A DNA stretch of 64,000 bases from Chloroflexi bacterium 54-19. GTDB taxonomy: Bacteria > Chloroflexota > Chloroflexia > Chloroheliales > Chloroheliaceae. The stretch lies in contig MKTJ01000058.1 in the NCBI GenBank assembly GCA_001898225.1, positions 252,132-316,131 of the forward strand, given 5' to 3'. A program made the translations under genes and the position numbers. Positions 41,938 through 51,425 of this stretch are shown here, piece after piece; position 1 is the first letter of the stretch, and each line of letters begins with the position of its first letter. The notes beneath the pieces were generated by a model. The model was not told the DNA's origin. It was given only the letters and a program-made list of their open reading frames with translations, and searched no databases.

Positions 41938-42717
41938 GTGGAAAGTGCAGGCGAGGTTGTCAAAAAGAGCCGGTCGCGGGCCGGGGCCGGGTTGCCCGCT
42001 TACGGTTACCCGGTGGAGGACAAAACGGTCCTGGTCGAAAAAGCCGGGGTGGTCAATCAACGCCTGACGGTGAAATATGGCCCGGCCCGGTGGTCTAGCA
42101 AAGACCCCATGAGTATGCTGGTTGACATAATCCTCTCACACCGGACCCGTGACGCCCAGACAGCCGCCGCTTATGCCGCTTTGAAAGCGCGTTACCCCAC
42201 CTGGGAGGACGTGCGCGATGCCCCGACCGCCGACGTGGAAGCCACAATCGCGGGCGTGACCTGGCCGGAACAAAAAGCGCCCCGTCTGCAAGCGATTATG
42301 CGAAAAATCACTGCCGAACAGGGCAACCTGAACCTCGATTTTCTAAAGGAGTGGCCGGTCGAGCAGGGAGTTGAATACCTGAGCCGGTTCGAGGGAGTCG
42401 GACCCAAGACGAGGGCCTGCGTCCTCCTGTTTAGCTGCCGCAAACCGATTTTGCCGGTGGATACCCACGTCCACCGGGTCAGTATCCGGCTGGGCCTGAT
42501 TGGAAATAAAGTGAGCGCCGAGGCGGCCCATGCTTTGTTACAGGCGCTTTTGCCGGACGACGCTCAGACTATCTATAATTTCCACAAAGGACTTTTGCGG
42601 CACGGGCAGCAGGTCTGCGTCTATGAGCGCCCCCACTGCCAGCAATGTATTTTGCGGGATGTTTGTGATTACTACCAGTCGAAGGTCTTGCCGAAATCGA
42701 ACCCGACCCTGGTTTAA
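41938..42717 (+). CDS. nth: Endonuclease III-type DNA glycosylase
   Basis: The helix-hairpin-helix protein has catalytic Lys and Asp in FEGVGPKTRACVLLF and LPVDTHVHR. The 4Fe-4S loop has the C-x6-C-x2-C-x5-C spacing (CVYERPHCQQC...C). It removes oxidised pyrimidines and cleaves at abasic sites in base-excision repair. GTG at 41938 with GCGAGG upstream gives 259 residues, including a basic N-terminal extension of about 35. The last 4 bases overlap the convergent EcsC gene. Confidence 0.92.
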   Translation: MESAGEVVKKSRSRAGAGLPAYGYPVEDKTVLVEKAGVVNQRLTVKYGPARWSSKDPMSMLVDIILSHRTRDAQTAAAYAALKARYPTWEDVRDAPTADVEATIAGVTWPEQKAPRLQAIMRKITAEQGNLNLDFLKEWPVEQGVEYLSRFEGVGPKTRACVLLFSCRKPILPVDTHVHRVSIRLGLIGNKVSAEAAHALLQALLPDDAQTIYNFHKGLLRHGQQVCVYERPHCQQCILRDVCDYYQSKVLPKSNPTLV

Positions 42718-43664
42718 ATCGGGTTATCCTCGCCCAGTTCGAATTCGTCGAAGCGAGGTTGTGGGCGGGAGCGGGCCGGGGGTAAAGCCGGGACAGGCGC
42801 GGGCAAACGGGGCGTATTGTCGTACTTGGCCCGTTGCTCCAATAGCTTCATACGGTAATAGGTCTTGGTGCGGTCGGCCACGTTCGAGATAAAGAGATAG
42901 TTGGCTGTGCCGCCGATGACGCTACCCAGCACCGGCACCAACCGGGCCGCGCCTTGCCGGGCAATCTCCATCCCCAAATCCTTCGCTATTTCCTGCACGA
43001 TGCGCTTCATAATCAGGTCGCGGTAAGGCTTGGTCAGGACATTCTTGGTCAGGTTGCTCAAAATCACCTGCGAACCGGCCACGTTGATTGATTCGATGCC
43101 GGTCGCCCCGGCGAAGAGCAACAGGGCAATTGTGCGCCCTTCCTCGGTACGGGTCTCGCTGCCGTAACACTGGGCAATCCCGCTGATAGTGCGGAAAGAG
43201 TAATAGGCCAGGGCCGAAATGTCCGCCGGGATGGTCGCCAGCATCAGGGCACCGCCGGGGAAGCCCATAATGGCCCCGCTGCCGGTCGCCCGCAATCGGT
43301 TGGCGCTGACGAACTGGTCGGCCAGGCGGTCGAGCTCTTTGACCGGGACCAGGGCGATTTCCTGGGGGGCGTTAATAACGATGCCGTGCTTGCGGGCTTC
43401 TTCGGCCACCTCCCGCGAGGGTATCTGGGCCACGTGCAAGTAAAGGTTGAGGGCCTGTACGAGAGTGTTAGTCAGGGGGTTGTTTTCGGTATCCAGGTGG
43501 ACCTTTTCCTGGCCTTCCCCGGTCCGCTCCTCCTCCTCGGCGCATTTCAGGCAGAACGGGCTGCCGAGCGGGTTCTGAGTCCGGCACTTGGGACAGGTCC
43601 AGTAGGTTTCTTTACTTTCTTTGTTCCGGTTTAGATTGAAAAAATCTCGTAAGGCTCCGGCCAT
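42714..43664 (-). CDS. EcsC-family protein with an N-terminal zinc ribbon
   Basis: Residues about 22-42 hold TCPKCRTQNPLGSPFCLKC, a CxxC ... CxxC zinc ribbon. The remainder (about 100-280) matches the EcsC family, with small-residue-rich hydrophobic stretches (ATGSGAIMGFPGGALMLATI, RLVPVLGSVIGGTANYLFI). EcsC proteins are peripheral membrane proteins of poorly known role. The C-terminus is Pro/Arg-rich. AAGGAG lies before the ATG. The fusion to a zinc ribbon is less common. Confidence 0.82.
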   Translation of the reverse strand: MAGALRDFFNLNRNKESKETYWTCPKCRTQNPLGSPFCLKCAEEEERTGEGQEKVHLDTENNPLTNTLVQALNLYLHVAQIPSREVAEEARKHGIVINAPQEIALVPVKELDRLADQFVSANRLRATGSGAIMGFPGGALMLATIPADISALAYYSFRTISGIAQCYGSETRTEEGRTIALLLFAGATGIESINVAGSQVILSNLTKNVLTKPYRDLIMKRIVQEIAKDLGMEIARQGAARLVPVLGSVIGGTANYLFISNVADRTKTYYRMKLLEQRAKYDNTPRLPAPVPALPPARSRPQPRFDEFELGEDNPI

Positions 43665-43732
43665 CTTAATACTCCTTGCCAGGTTTCGGAAAATTGAAAA
43701 TTAATTTTGATTTCCTTAGTTTGTACGTTATT

Positions 43733-44260
43733 TTAGCCCTTAGGTTTCATGGCTTCCGATATATCTTGCAGATACATCTCGGCTGACTTCTTTTCGTCGT
43801 GATGAATAACGTGCCGGGGTGTCTCCGGTAGCTCTTTTAGCCCTGTCTTCAAAAAGGAGGGATAGATGGGCAACTCTGCCAGTACGTCCGGCGAGAACCA
43901 GCGAAAAGTCAGGTCGGTGCCCGCCTCGATACCCTTAAAAACCTCTTTTTGAAGAATCTCGCTGTCCGGCGGCAAGGTCACCAGGTAATAAAGGGCCAGT
44001 TCGTGATAGTTTTTTCCATTATAATCGAAAAAATTCTCGACCCACCACAAAAGCCGCTCAATTTCGACTTTTAGCCCCAGTTCTTCAAGCATTTCACGTT
44101 TCAGGGAAAAGTCGGACGGTTCCAGCATTTCGACCCGCCCGCCCGGCAGGGTCCAGAAGTTATCACTAGCAGCCCGGTGCAGCAAGACCCGCTCCCCGGC
44201 GAAAGCAACCCCGACTACCCGGTAATTGAAGCGGTCGTTTTCTCTATCAAAAGTAATCAT
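43733..44260 (-). CDS. NUDIX hydrolase
   Basis: A 175-residue pyrophosphohydrolase. The Nudix box reads GGRVEMLEPSDFSLKREMLEE followed by LGL, matching Gx5Ex7REUxEExGU with one variant spacing. The substrate (nucleotide sugar, oxidised nucleotide or similar) cannot be told. There is no clear ribosome binding site. A CCCGGT/ACCGGG hairpin lies in the 269-bp leader at about 44304-44323. Confidence 0.85.
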   Translation of the reverse strand: MITFDRENDRFNYRVVGVAFAGERVLLHRAASDNFWTLPGGRVEMLEPSDFSLKREMLEELGLKVEIERLLWWVENFFDYNGKNYHELALYYLVTLPPDSEILQKEVFKGIEAGTDLTFRWFSPDVLAELPIYPSFLKTGLKELPETPRHVIHHDEKKSAEMYLQDISEAMKPKG

Positions 44261-44529
44261 CTTAAAAAATATTATTGGTGAAAATCCTGTTAGTGTTAAA
44301 TTCCCGGTCTATTTAAACCGGGTTTACATTCGCCCATTATAAGATATTTGAGATATTTGTGTTTTAGTTTTGTTAGAAATCGCCCTTTTGGACCGCCAGG
44401 GTTGTAACGTCGTTCCGGGCGAGTACGTATATTTTTACACCTTCTGGAAAGAAATTGCCAGCTTGCGGCGACCAAAAGCCAGATTTAGCATAAAAGTAAC
44501 AGGTTTTTTGAGGGAGTATTGGTAACATT

Positions 44530-46341
44530 ATGGCTTCAGGTTTGAGAGGGCGAAGCGCGGGACGGCCCCAGGCCGCTAACAAAGAAACGCCCGTGAAATT
44601 CACCCGGCGCGGTTTTCAACGGCTGCTCGGCTTTGCCCTGCCCTACTGGTATTTACTGGTCGGCGCGGGTGTCGCCATGCTGATTGGCAGCCTGACCGGG
44701 CTGGCCCTACCGGCGATCGCCGGGAGTTTGATTGACACCGTCTTTCTGAAGGGCGACCCGAACGGCCTCAACCAGGCCACGCTTTTCCTGGTTGGCGCTT
44801 TTATTATCCAGGCTATTTCGGCTTTTATCCAGAATTTTCTTTTGAGCTATACCGGCGAGCGGGTGGTGACCAATTTGCGCATCAGCCTTTACGCGCACCT
44901 GCAAAAATTGCCGCTCGGCTTTTTTAACGAACGCCGGACCGGCGACCTGATTAGCCGCCTGACCAACGATGTCTCCCAGGTCCAGACCGCCGTAACCTCC
45001 AACCTGATAAGCATGGTGAGCAGCCTGGTAACCCTGGTCGGCGGGGTCGTTATCATCGTTACCCGCGACTGGCGGCTGACCTTACTCATCATGGGTCTGA
45101 TACCGGTATTGGTCGGGGTCGGTTTTTTGGTCGGGATGCGGCTGCGCAGACTTTCCCAGGCCGTTTCTACCGAACTGGGCGCGGCCACCACTACCCTGGA
45201 AGAAACCCTTAGCAACGAAAAGACCGTCAAGGCTTTCACCCGCGAGGATTACGAGGTCAATCGTTACACGGGCCGGATTGAAAAGGTCTTCCGGCTGGCT
45301 ATCCGGCGGGCACGACTGCAAAGCGGGTTTATGGCGGTCATGATGCTGCTGGTCTTTACGGCAGTGGCGGCGGTGTTGTGGTTTGGCGGGCATGAAGTCC
45401 TGGCGGGGCACATTACTCCCGGCGAACTGGTCTCCATCCTGATTTACATGGGCGTGGTGGCGGCCCCGGTCGGGGCGTTGGCCGGGCTCTTTGGCGAACT
45501 TCAAAAAGCCCTGGGCAGCGCCGAACGCATCTTCAGCATCCTTGACGAGCCGGTTACGGTCGCCGATGCCCCGAACGCCCTGCCGCTTCCGCCTTTGCGG
45601 GGCGAGTTAAGGTTCGAAAACGTCTGGTTCGAGTACGACGCCGCCACGCCGGTCCTGGAAAACCTCTCGTTTGTGGCCGAGCCGGGGCAAGTCCTGGCCC
45701 TGGTGGGGCCGAGCGGGGCCGGGAAGACCACTATCGCCAACCTTATCCCGCGCTTTTTCGACCCGACCGGGGGCCGTATCCTGGTGGATGGTTATGATAT
45801 TCGCCAGGTGCAGGTCAAGGGGTTGCGCGAACAAATCAGCACAGTCTTGCAGGAACCGGTCCTCTTTGGTTCGACCATCCGCGAGAATATAGTCTACGGG
45901 CGGCTGGATGCGACCGAGGCCGAAATCGTGGAAGCGGCCAGGGCGGCTAACGCGCTCGAATTTATCGAGAAACTGCCGGAGAAGTTCGATACGGTGGTGG
46001 GCGAACGGGGCGTCAAGCTGTCGGGCGGGCAGCGCCAGCGCATCGCTATCGCCAGGGCTATCTTGCGGAACCCGCGCATCCTGATACTTGATGAAGCGAC
46101 CAGTTCGCTCGACAACGAAAGCGAAAGCCTGGTCCAGGAAGCCCTCGACCGCCTGATGCGCGAACGGACGACCGTGGTCATCGCCCACCGGCTTAGCACT
46201 ATCGAGAACGCCGACAAAATCGTGGTGATTGACCAGGGCCGCCTGGTCGAGCAGGGGAACCACCCATCTTTGATGGACAAGGAAGGGCTGTACTACCGCC
46301 TTTATACCCGCAACTTTACCGAGGAAGTGGTTGGGGTCTAA
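44530..46341 (+). CDS. ABC exporter, fused membrane and ATPase domains (MsbA/LmrA-like)
   Basis: 603 residues: a six-helix exporter domain (about 35-330), then the ATPase with Walker A GPSGAGKTT, signature LSGGQRQRIAIA and Walker B ILILDEATSSLD. It acts as a homodimer in lipid, peptide or drug export; the cargo is not evident. A basic leader of 25 residues precedes the first helix. GAGGGAG lies upstream of the ATG. It is convergent with an SDR gene and has no companion exporter gene. Confidence 0.9.
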   Translation: MASGLRGRSAGRPQAANKETPVKFTRRGFQRLLGFALPYWYLLVGAGVAMLIGSLTGLALPAIAGSLIDTVFLKGDPNGLNQATLFLVGAFIIQAISAFIQNFLLSYTGERVVTNLRISLYAHLQKLPLGFFNERRTGDLISRLTNDVSQVQTAVTSNLISMVSSLVTLVGGVVIIVTRDWRLTLLIMGLIPVLVGVGFLVGMRLRRLSQAVSTELGAATTTLEETLSNEKTVKAFTREDYEVNRYTGRIEKVFRLAIRRARLQSGFMAVMMLLVFTAVAAVLWFGGHEVLAGHITPGELVSILIYMGVVAAPVGALAGLFGELQKALGSAERIFSILDEPVTVADAPNALPLPPLRGELRFENVWFEYDAATPVLENLSFVAEPGQVLALVGPSGAGKTTIANLIPRFFDPTGGRILVDGYDIRQVQVKGLREQISTVLQEPVLFGSTIRENIVYGRLDATEAEIVEAARAANALEFIEKLPEKFDTVVGERGVKLSGGQRQRIAIARAILRNPRILILDEATSSLDNESESLVQEALDRLMRERTTVVIAHRLSTIENADKIVVIDQGRLVEQGNHPSLMDKEGLYYRLYTRNFTEEVVGV

Positions 46342-46346
46342 GAAGG

Positions 46347-47216
46347 TTAAATCGTTGCGCCCTCCAACCCGGTCAGGCGGGCGCTTTCTTCCCAGAGCAG
46401 GACAGCGGCGGGCTCGTTGTAGCTGAAGGGGGCCGATTTGCGAGGCTTTTGCCTGACGAAGTATTTCCCGCTCACCCCCTCGACCTCCGGTGAAGCCGCC
46501 AGGTAGAGCGGGGTTACCGCTCCTTTTTCGGGCGAAATGTGGAATGGCCGGGTCAGCTTAAAAGGAATCGAGAACACGCCGAAACTATTTTTGGCGAAAT
46601 TGGTCCTGACCAGGCCGGGATGGAGGGTGTTAGCCGTGACGTTAAAGCCCGCTCTTTCGAGGCGGCGGGCCAGTTCGTAGGTGAACAGGACATTTGCCAG
46701 TTTGGATTGACCGTAAGCCCACATTTCGTTATAGCTTTTCCGCAGTTGTAAATCCCCGAAGTTGATAGGGGTTGCCACCTGGGCCGCCGAACTGACTGTC
46801 ACGACACGGGCTTTCCGCTCCGGGGTGCCGGTGGTTTCCAATCTTTCGAGTAACAAATTGGTCAATAGAAAAGGGGCCAGGTGATTGACGGCCAGGGTCA
46901 ATTCGAGGCCGTCCACGCTCTCCCGGCGCCGCCCGCTGGTCAAACCCGCGTTATTAACCAGCACATCTAGCCGGTCGTACTTGCTTTTAAAATCGCTGGC
47001 AAGCTGCCGGACTGCCACCAGGGACGCCAGGTCGGCCAGGAGCAAGTCCACGCTGGGGTTGGCGGTCTGCGCCTTGATGTCGGCTTGAGCCGCTTCGCCA
47101 CGGGCGCGGTCCCGGCAGACCATAACGACTGTTGCGCCCAGGCGGGCCAGGCCCAGGGCGGTCGCTTTACCGACACCCGAATTGGCCCCGGTCACGAGGC
47201 AAACCCGGTCTTGCAT
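46347..47216 (-). CDS. Short-chain dehydrogenase/reductase (retinol dehydrogenase-like)
   Basis: Classical SDR features: cofactor site TGANSGVGKATALGLARLG, NNAG at LVNNAGLTSGR, catalytic Ser in VTVSSAA and Y-x3-K in YGQSKLANVL. Arg after the second strand (CRDRARG) favours NADP. The 289 residues and the N/HPGLVRTNF region match the retinol/WW-domain dehydrogenase subgroup. The substrate is unknown. It follows the thiolase gene in the same direction, 37 bp apart, and may be cotranscribed. Confidence 0.85.
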   Translation of the reverse strand: MQDRVCLVTGANSGVGKATALGLARLGATVVMVCRDRARGEAAQADIKAQTANPSVDLLLADLASLVAVRQLASDFKSKYDRLDVLVNNAGLTSGRRRESVDGLELTLAVNHLAPFLLTNLLLERLETTGTPERKARVVTVSSAAQVATPINFGDLQLRKSYNEMWAYGQSKLANVLFTYELARRLERAGFNVTANTLHPGLVRTNFAKNSFGVFSIPFKLTRPFHISPEKGAVTPLYLAASPEVEGVSGKYFVRQKPRKSAPFSYNEPAAVLLWEESARLTGLEGATI

Positions 47217-47252
47217 ATCGGTGGTCGTACTACTCAGAGTGTTCCCATCCTT

Positions 47253-48449
47253 TTAGTGCTGTAGATTTTCGACAATAAGGGCGATGCCCTGACCGCCCCC
47301 GATACAGGCGCTGGCGATACCGTAGCGACCGCCCCGCCGCCGCAATTCGTAAAGGATGCTCAGGGTAATCCGCGCCCCCGAAGCTCCCAGCGGGTGGCCC
47401 AGGGAAATCGCCCCGCCGTTCACGTTAAAGCGGTCGCGCTGGATACCCAGGTCTTTTTCGACGGCGCAACACTGGGCCGCGAACGCCTCGTTTACTTCCA
47501 CCAGGTCTATATCTTCCAGGCGCAGGTCAGCCCGTTTGAGAGCTTGCCGGATAGCGGGAGCCGGACCAATGCCCATGATGTGGGGCGGGACGGCCACGAT
47601 ACCCCAGCTTACCACCCGGCCTAACGGTTTGAGGTTGCGCTGCTTTGCGTAGTCCGCGCTTGTGACGACAACAGCCGCCGCCCCGTCGGTGATACCGCTG
47701 GCGTTCCCGGCGGTAACGGTCCCCTTATCTTTGATAAAGCGGGCCGGGAGTTTGGAAAGGGCCTCAAAAGAAGTGTCGGCCCGGATACCTTCGTCCCGGT
47801 TCACCATCTTGACGTTGCCCTTGCGGTCTTTAATCTCAATCGGGACGATTTCTTCGCCCAGCCGCCCGTTTTCGGTCGCGGCCAGGGCCGTCTGGTGGCT
47901 GCGCAGGGCGTATTCGTCCTGGGCGGCCCGGCTGATGTCGTATTGCTGGGCCAGGTTTTCGGCGGTAATCGCCATCCCCTGCCCGGTGTAGCTATCAATC
48001 AGGGCTTCCCACAGCGAGTCTTCCAGTTTGCCGCCCTGACCGAGCGGGATACCCCAGCGCGCTCCCCGGATGACGTGGGGCGCCTGGCTCATGTTTTCGG
48101 CTCCCCCGGCCAACGCCGCCTGGCTTTCGCCAAGCAAAATGCTCTGGGCCACGTTTACGATGGCCTGGGCCCCGCTGCCGCACAGACGGTTGACGGTCAG
48201 GGCGGGGGTCTCGATAGGCAGCCCGGCTTTCAGACCGACGTGGCGGGCCAGGTAAATCGCGTCCGGGCTGGTCTGGATGACGTTGCCAAAGACCACGTTA
48301 TCGAGTTCGGCGGGGTCCACTCCGCTCCGTTTAATGGCCTCTTTGCTGGCGATAACGCCCAAATCGGTGGCGGAAATATCTTTCAAAGACCCGCCAAAAT
48401 TGCCAAAAACGGTCCGGGCTCCCTCAATGATTACGGCTTCACCTGGCAT
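47253..48449 (-). CDS. Acetyl-CoA acetyltransferase (thiolase)
   Basis: A 398-residue thiolase with the nucleophile Cys in RLCGSGAQAIVN, the His in SLGHPLGASGAR and the second Cys in ASACIGGGQG. It condenses two acetyl-CoA or cleaves acetoacetyl-CoA in fatty-acid or ketone-body metabolism. The ATG at 48449 is chosen because GGAGAGG lies just upstream; a longer frame to 48551 has no site and begins in repeat DNA. The SDR gene follows in the same direction. Confidence 0.92.
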   Translation of the reverse strand: MPGEAVIIEGARTVFGNFGGSLKDISATDLGVIASKEAIKRSGVDPAELDNVVFGNVIQTSPDAIYLARHVGLKAGLPIETPALTVNRLCGSGAQAIVNVAQSILLGESQAALAGGAENMSQAPHVIRGARWGIPLGQGGKLEDSLWEALIDSYTGQGMAITAENLAQQYDISRAAQDEYALRSHQTALAATENGRLGEEIVPIEIKDRKGNVKMVNRDEGIRADTSFEALSKLPARFIKDKGTVTAGNASGITDGAAAVVVTSADYAKQRNLKPLGRVVSWGIVAVPPHIMGIGPAPAIRQALKRADLRLEDIDLVEVNEAFAAQCCAVEKDLGIQRDRFNVNGGAISLGHPLGASGARITLSILYELRRRGGRYGIASACIGGGQGIALIVENLQH

Positions 48450-48568
48450 ATTACACCTCTCCTTCGAGCTACTGCGGGGACAAAATTCGCTTAAAATCGT
48501 ATTTATTATAGCACCATGCACTTTTACAGGTGACGTGGGCGACTTTTTCAAACGACCGGGATATTCAC

Positions 48569-48596
48569 AGCTGGCTACTGACTACTGACCTCTGAC
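48569..48596. repeat. Heptad array upstream of the thiolase gene
   Basis: AGCTGGC, TACTGAC, TACTGAC and CTCTGAC run head to tail. It is the same 7-base family as the two arrays in the cydA-cydB spacer, here between divergent genes. Confidence 0.65.
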
Positions 48597-48729
48597 AACT
48601 ATTTTTGCGGCCTGGGTTGATAAATTTACCCCGAATGTGATAGATTGGCGGCAGATGGCAAACTTTTGCTAATTTTATCCCACGCGGTAAAACTCAACGT
48701 TCGCGCTTTTACTTCACCGGCAGGTCCAT

Positions 48730-49728
48730 ATGACACAAACGCAAAGTATCGAATCTTCTACCGTCGAGGCCGTCACCCCGGCTTATATAATGGTAGACGC
48801 TCGCAATCTCCAGAAAAACTATCCCGGTCAGCGCCAACCGGCCCTGGAAGACTTCTCCCTGGCCGTTCCCGAAGGCCAGATTTTTGGCCTTATCGGTGCG
48901 AACGGGGCCGGAAAGACCAGCGTCCTCAAAATCCTGGCGACCCTGGTCAGGCCGGATAAGGGCGATGCCTACGTGGCCGGGTATTCGGTCAAACGCAACC
49001 CGCAAGAGGTCCGCCGCCTGATTGGCTACATGCCCGACAACTACGGTCTCTACCAGGATATGCAGGTCGAGGAATATCTCGATTTCTTCGCGGCCTGTTA
49101 CGGCATCCGGGGTAAGAAACGCCACCGCCTGATTAACGAATTGCTCGAACTGGTGGACCTGGGCGACCGCCGCAAGGAAGAATTGCGCAACCTCTCGCGC
49201 GGCCAGAAGCAGCGCCTTTGCCTGGCGCACACTCTTGTCCACGACCCCAAGTTGCTGTTATTGGACGAACCTTCCAGCGGCCTCGACCCCCGCGCCAGGG
49301 TCGAACTGCGCGAACTGCTGCGCGAGCTAAGCCACATGGGCAAAACGATTATTTTGAGCAGCCATGTTTTGAGCGAAATCCAGTTGATGTGCGATGCCCT
49401 CGGCATTATGGAACGCGGCCAGCTTATCACCTATGGCCCGACAGAAACGGTCGTGAACCAGGTCGAAGCGTTGCCACGCCGGGCGGTCAAACTGCGGGTC
49501 TTGACCCAGGAAGACCTCAAACGCGCCGCCGACCTGGCCGGGGCTTTCTCCAACCTTCTCAAAGGCAGCCTGCGCATAGATGAAACCAACCTGACGCTCG
49601 ACGTGGTGCTGGATGGCGACGACCGGACCAGCGCGTCTTTCCTGACCCACCTGACCATCTCCGGGGTTTTCGTGGCCCAGTACGGCCAGAGTACCGCCCG
49701 GCTGGAAGAAATCTTTCTTAGAAACTAG
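48730..49728 (+). CDS. ABC transporter ATPase (ABC-2 type)
   Basis: 332 residues with Walker A GANGAGKTS, signature LSRGQKQRL (Arg replaces the usual second Gly), Walker B LLLLDEPSSGLD and switch His in SSHVLSEIQ. It energises the permease encoded 12 bases downstream. It resembles NatA/CcmA-like export ATPases; the cargo is unknown. AGGT lies 5 bases before the ATG. Confidence 0.92.
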   Translation: MTQTQSIESSTVEAVTPAYIMVDARNLQKNYPGQRQPALEDFSLAVPEGQIFGLIGANGAGKTSVLKILATLVRPDKGDAYVAGYSVKRNPQEVRRLIGYMPDNYGLYQDMQVEEYLDFFAACYGIRGKKRHRLINELLELVDLGDRRKEELRNLSRGQKQRLCLAHTLVHDPKLLLLDEPSSGLDPRARVELRELLRELSHMGKTIILSSHVLSEIQLMCDALGIMERGQLITYGPTETVVNQVEALPRRAVKLRVLTQEDLKRAADLAGAFSNLLKGSLRIDETNLTLDVVLDGDDRTSASFLTHLTISGVFVAQYGQSTARLEEIFLRN

Positions 49729-49740
49729 AGGCGAGTGAGT

Positions 49741-51345
49741 ATGGCCCGACTGATGATGCCCCCCTTTAACCCGGTCGCCCTGCGCGAGATGAAATCGCGG
49801 GTGCGGGGCCCCCGGACCCTGGCCCTCTTTTTCACTTACCTGGCGGTCCTGGCCGTCCTGATTTTCGTGGTTTATCTCCGCAAGGGCGCGAATAGTTCCT
49901 ACAGCTATGGCGGCACCCTTTTAAGCGGTAATTACGGCCCAACCCGCAATTTTGAAACCGGGCAAGATATTTTCCTGTCAATTTTTCTTTACCTGGTTTT
50001 GATGGTCGCGGTGGTGACCCCGGCGGTCTGCGGCGGTCTGGTCAGCCGCGAAATCGAGGAAGGCACCTACGACCTGTTGCTGGTGACGCCGGTCAAGGGC
50101 CGCACCCTGGTTTACGGCAAACTAATCGGGGCTATCGGCTATCTTTTCATGCTCATCCTGGCAACGGTGCCCCTGACCTGTATCGTCTTTATCTTTGGCG
50201 GGGTCAGGCCGGAGGATGTGCTGGCGGGGTATTTAATTGTGCTGATGGAGACCATCGTCTTCAGCATTATCAGCCTGTTTTTCTCGGCTATCTTCCGCCT
50301 GACCAATGTCGCCATCATCTTTACTTACTTTGTGATTGCCCTGCTGCTGTTGGGGGTGCCGGTGGTAAGCAGCAGCCTGGTAGCCTCGATTAATGGTGAC
50401 ACCGGCCGCCCCGCCGCCAACGGTTTCCGGGTAGACCCGCGCACCGACCCTGACTTCGACCTCCCGAAAAGGCTCCTGGTCCTCAATCCGTTTGCCTCGC
50501 TCGGCTCGGTGCTGGCCCCCAACGCGCCCTACCGGCCTTCTTCCGGCGAAGATTTGCAACTTTTTCCCAACAGCCGCCTGTACTGGGGCAACCCGACCGT
50601 CTATTACGGCACACCCACCTATTTGCCCAACTCCAACTCTCGCCAGCGTTACGAAGACTCGCGATTGCCGGTCCTGCCCTTTGGTTTTACCCTCTGGCAG
50701 GGCTATTTGCTGGTTTACGGCGCACTTGGGATAGTCTTCCTGCTGTTGAGTACGGGCGCGGTCAAACCGGTACCGGGCGGGGTCATATATGCCCCGGCCA
50801 GAGGGGTTTCCTGGCTTAAAAAAGGAGGGCGGTCAAAAAAGGCTCCGCTCCCGGCTAAGGCCGTTTCTGCCACCCTTTCGCCCGTAAAAGCGGAGAAAGT
50901 TAAGGTTAAAAAAGTCAAAACGAAGAAGGCTAAAGGTGTTTCTACCAGCCCGGTTGAGGTTGCCGCTCCGCTGACCGAACCGGTTACGGAAGTTAAACCT
51001 GGGCTTTTCTCCGCGCCTGCCACATCAACAGGTCAGGCTGGGAATCCCGTTGAAAATCCGACCATAGAGGCCGCGACCGAAGCCGTTATCGGCCCGGAGA
51101 AAAGCCCGGTGTCTTCTATTGCCGGGGCCGTCACACCTGATGTTGCCGTGGTTGTCCCTGAAAATGTCGCCGCTGCCCCTGTGCCTGCCGTAGAGAAAGT
51201 CCCGGCCCCGGCGACGGTTGAGCCTGAAAGCGCAGGCGCGGATATAGAAAATCTCTCGGAAGGGTTTATCCCGGAGGGAAGCCCCGTATCCCCGACTCCT
51301 GCCGAAGCCAGGTTGCACCCCCGGCAGGACGAAGCCCTGGGCTAA
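49741..51345 (+). CDS. ABC-2 permease with a low-complexity C-terminal tail
   Basis: ATG 49741 is preferred over GTG 49735 because GAGG lies 9 bases before it. About six helices span residues 20-340 with the ABC-2 signature SREIEEGTYDLLLVTPV on the second cytoplasmic loop. From about 350 to 534 the chain is Lys/Pro/Ala/Val-rich and repetitive, with no fold visible. The tail should lie in the cytoplasm if the helix count is even. It pairs with the preceding ATPase. The tail is comparable in kind to that of the ATPase at 3735. Confidence 0.87.
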   Translation: MARLMMPPFNPVALREMKSRVRGPRTLALFFTYLAVLAVLIFVVYLRKGANSSYSYGGTLLSGNYGPTRNFETGQDIFLSIFLYLVLMVAVVTPAVCGGLVSREIEEGTYDLLLVTPVKGRTLVYGKLIGAIGYLFMLILATVPLTCIVFIFGGVRPEDVLAGYLIVLMETIVFSIISLFFSAIFRLTNVAIIFTYFVIALLLLGVPVVSSSLVASINGDTGRPAANGFRVDPRTDPDFDLPKRLLVLNPFASLGSVLAPNAPYRPSSGEDLQLFPNSRLYWGNPTVYYGTPTYLPNSNSRQRYEDSRLPVLPFGFTLWQGYLLVYGALGIVFLLLSTGAVKPVPGGVIYAPARGVSWLKKGGRSKKAPLPAKAVSATLSPVKAEKVKVKKVKTKKAKGVSTSPVEVAAPLTEPVTEVKPGLFSAPATSTGQAGNPVENPTIEAATEAVIGPEKSPVSSIAGAVTPDVAVVVPENVAAAPVPAVEKVPAPATVEPESAGADIENLSEGFIPEGSPVSPTPAEARLHPRQDEALG

Positions 51346-51425
51346 TCCTGAACAAAAAGGGAACCATCCCGAATTTAAGACTTAAAATTGAGTAAGGTAA
51401 ATATAACCGGAGATGGCTTTGACCC

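Noticed and set aside
44373..44603. 76-codon leftward frame overlapping the start of the ABC exporter gene
   Set aside because: It overlaps the opposite-strand exporter start and has neither a start signal nor recognisable sequence.
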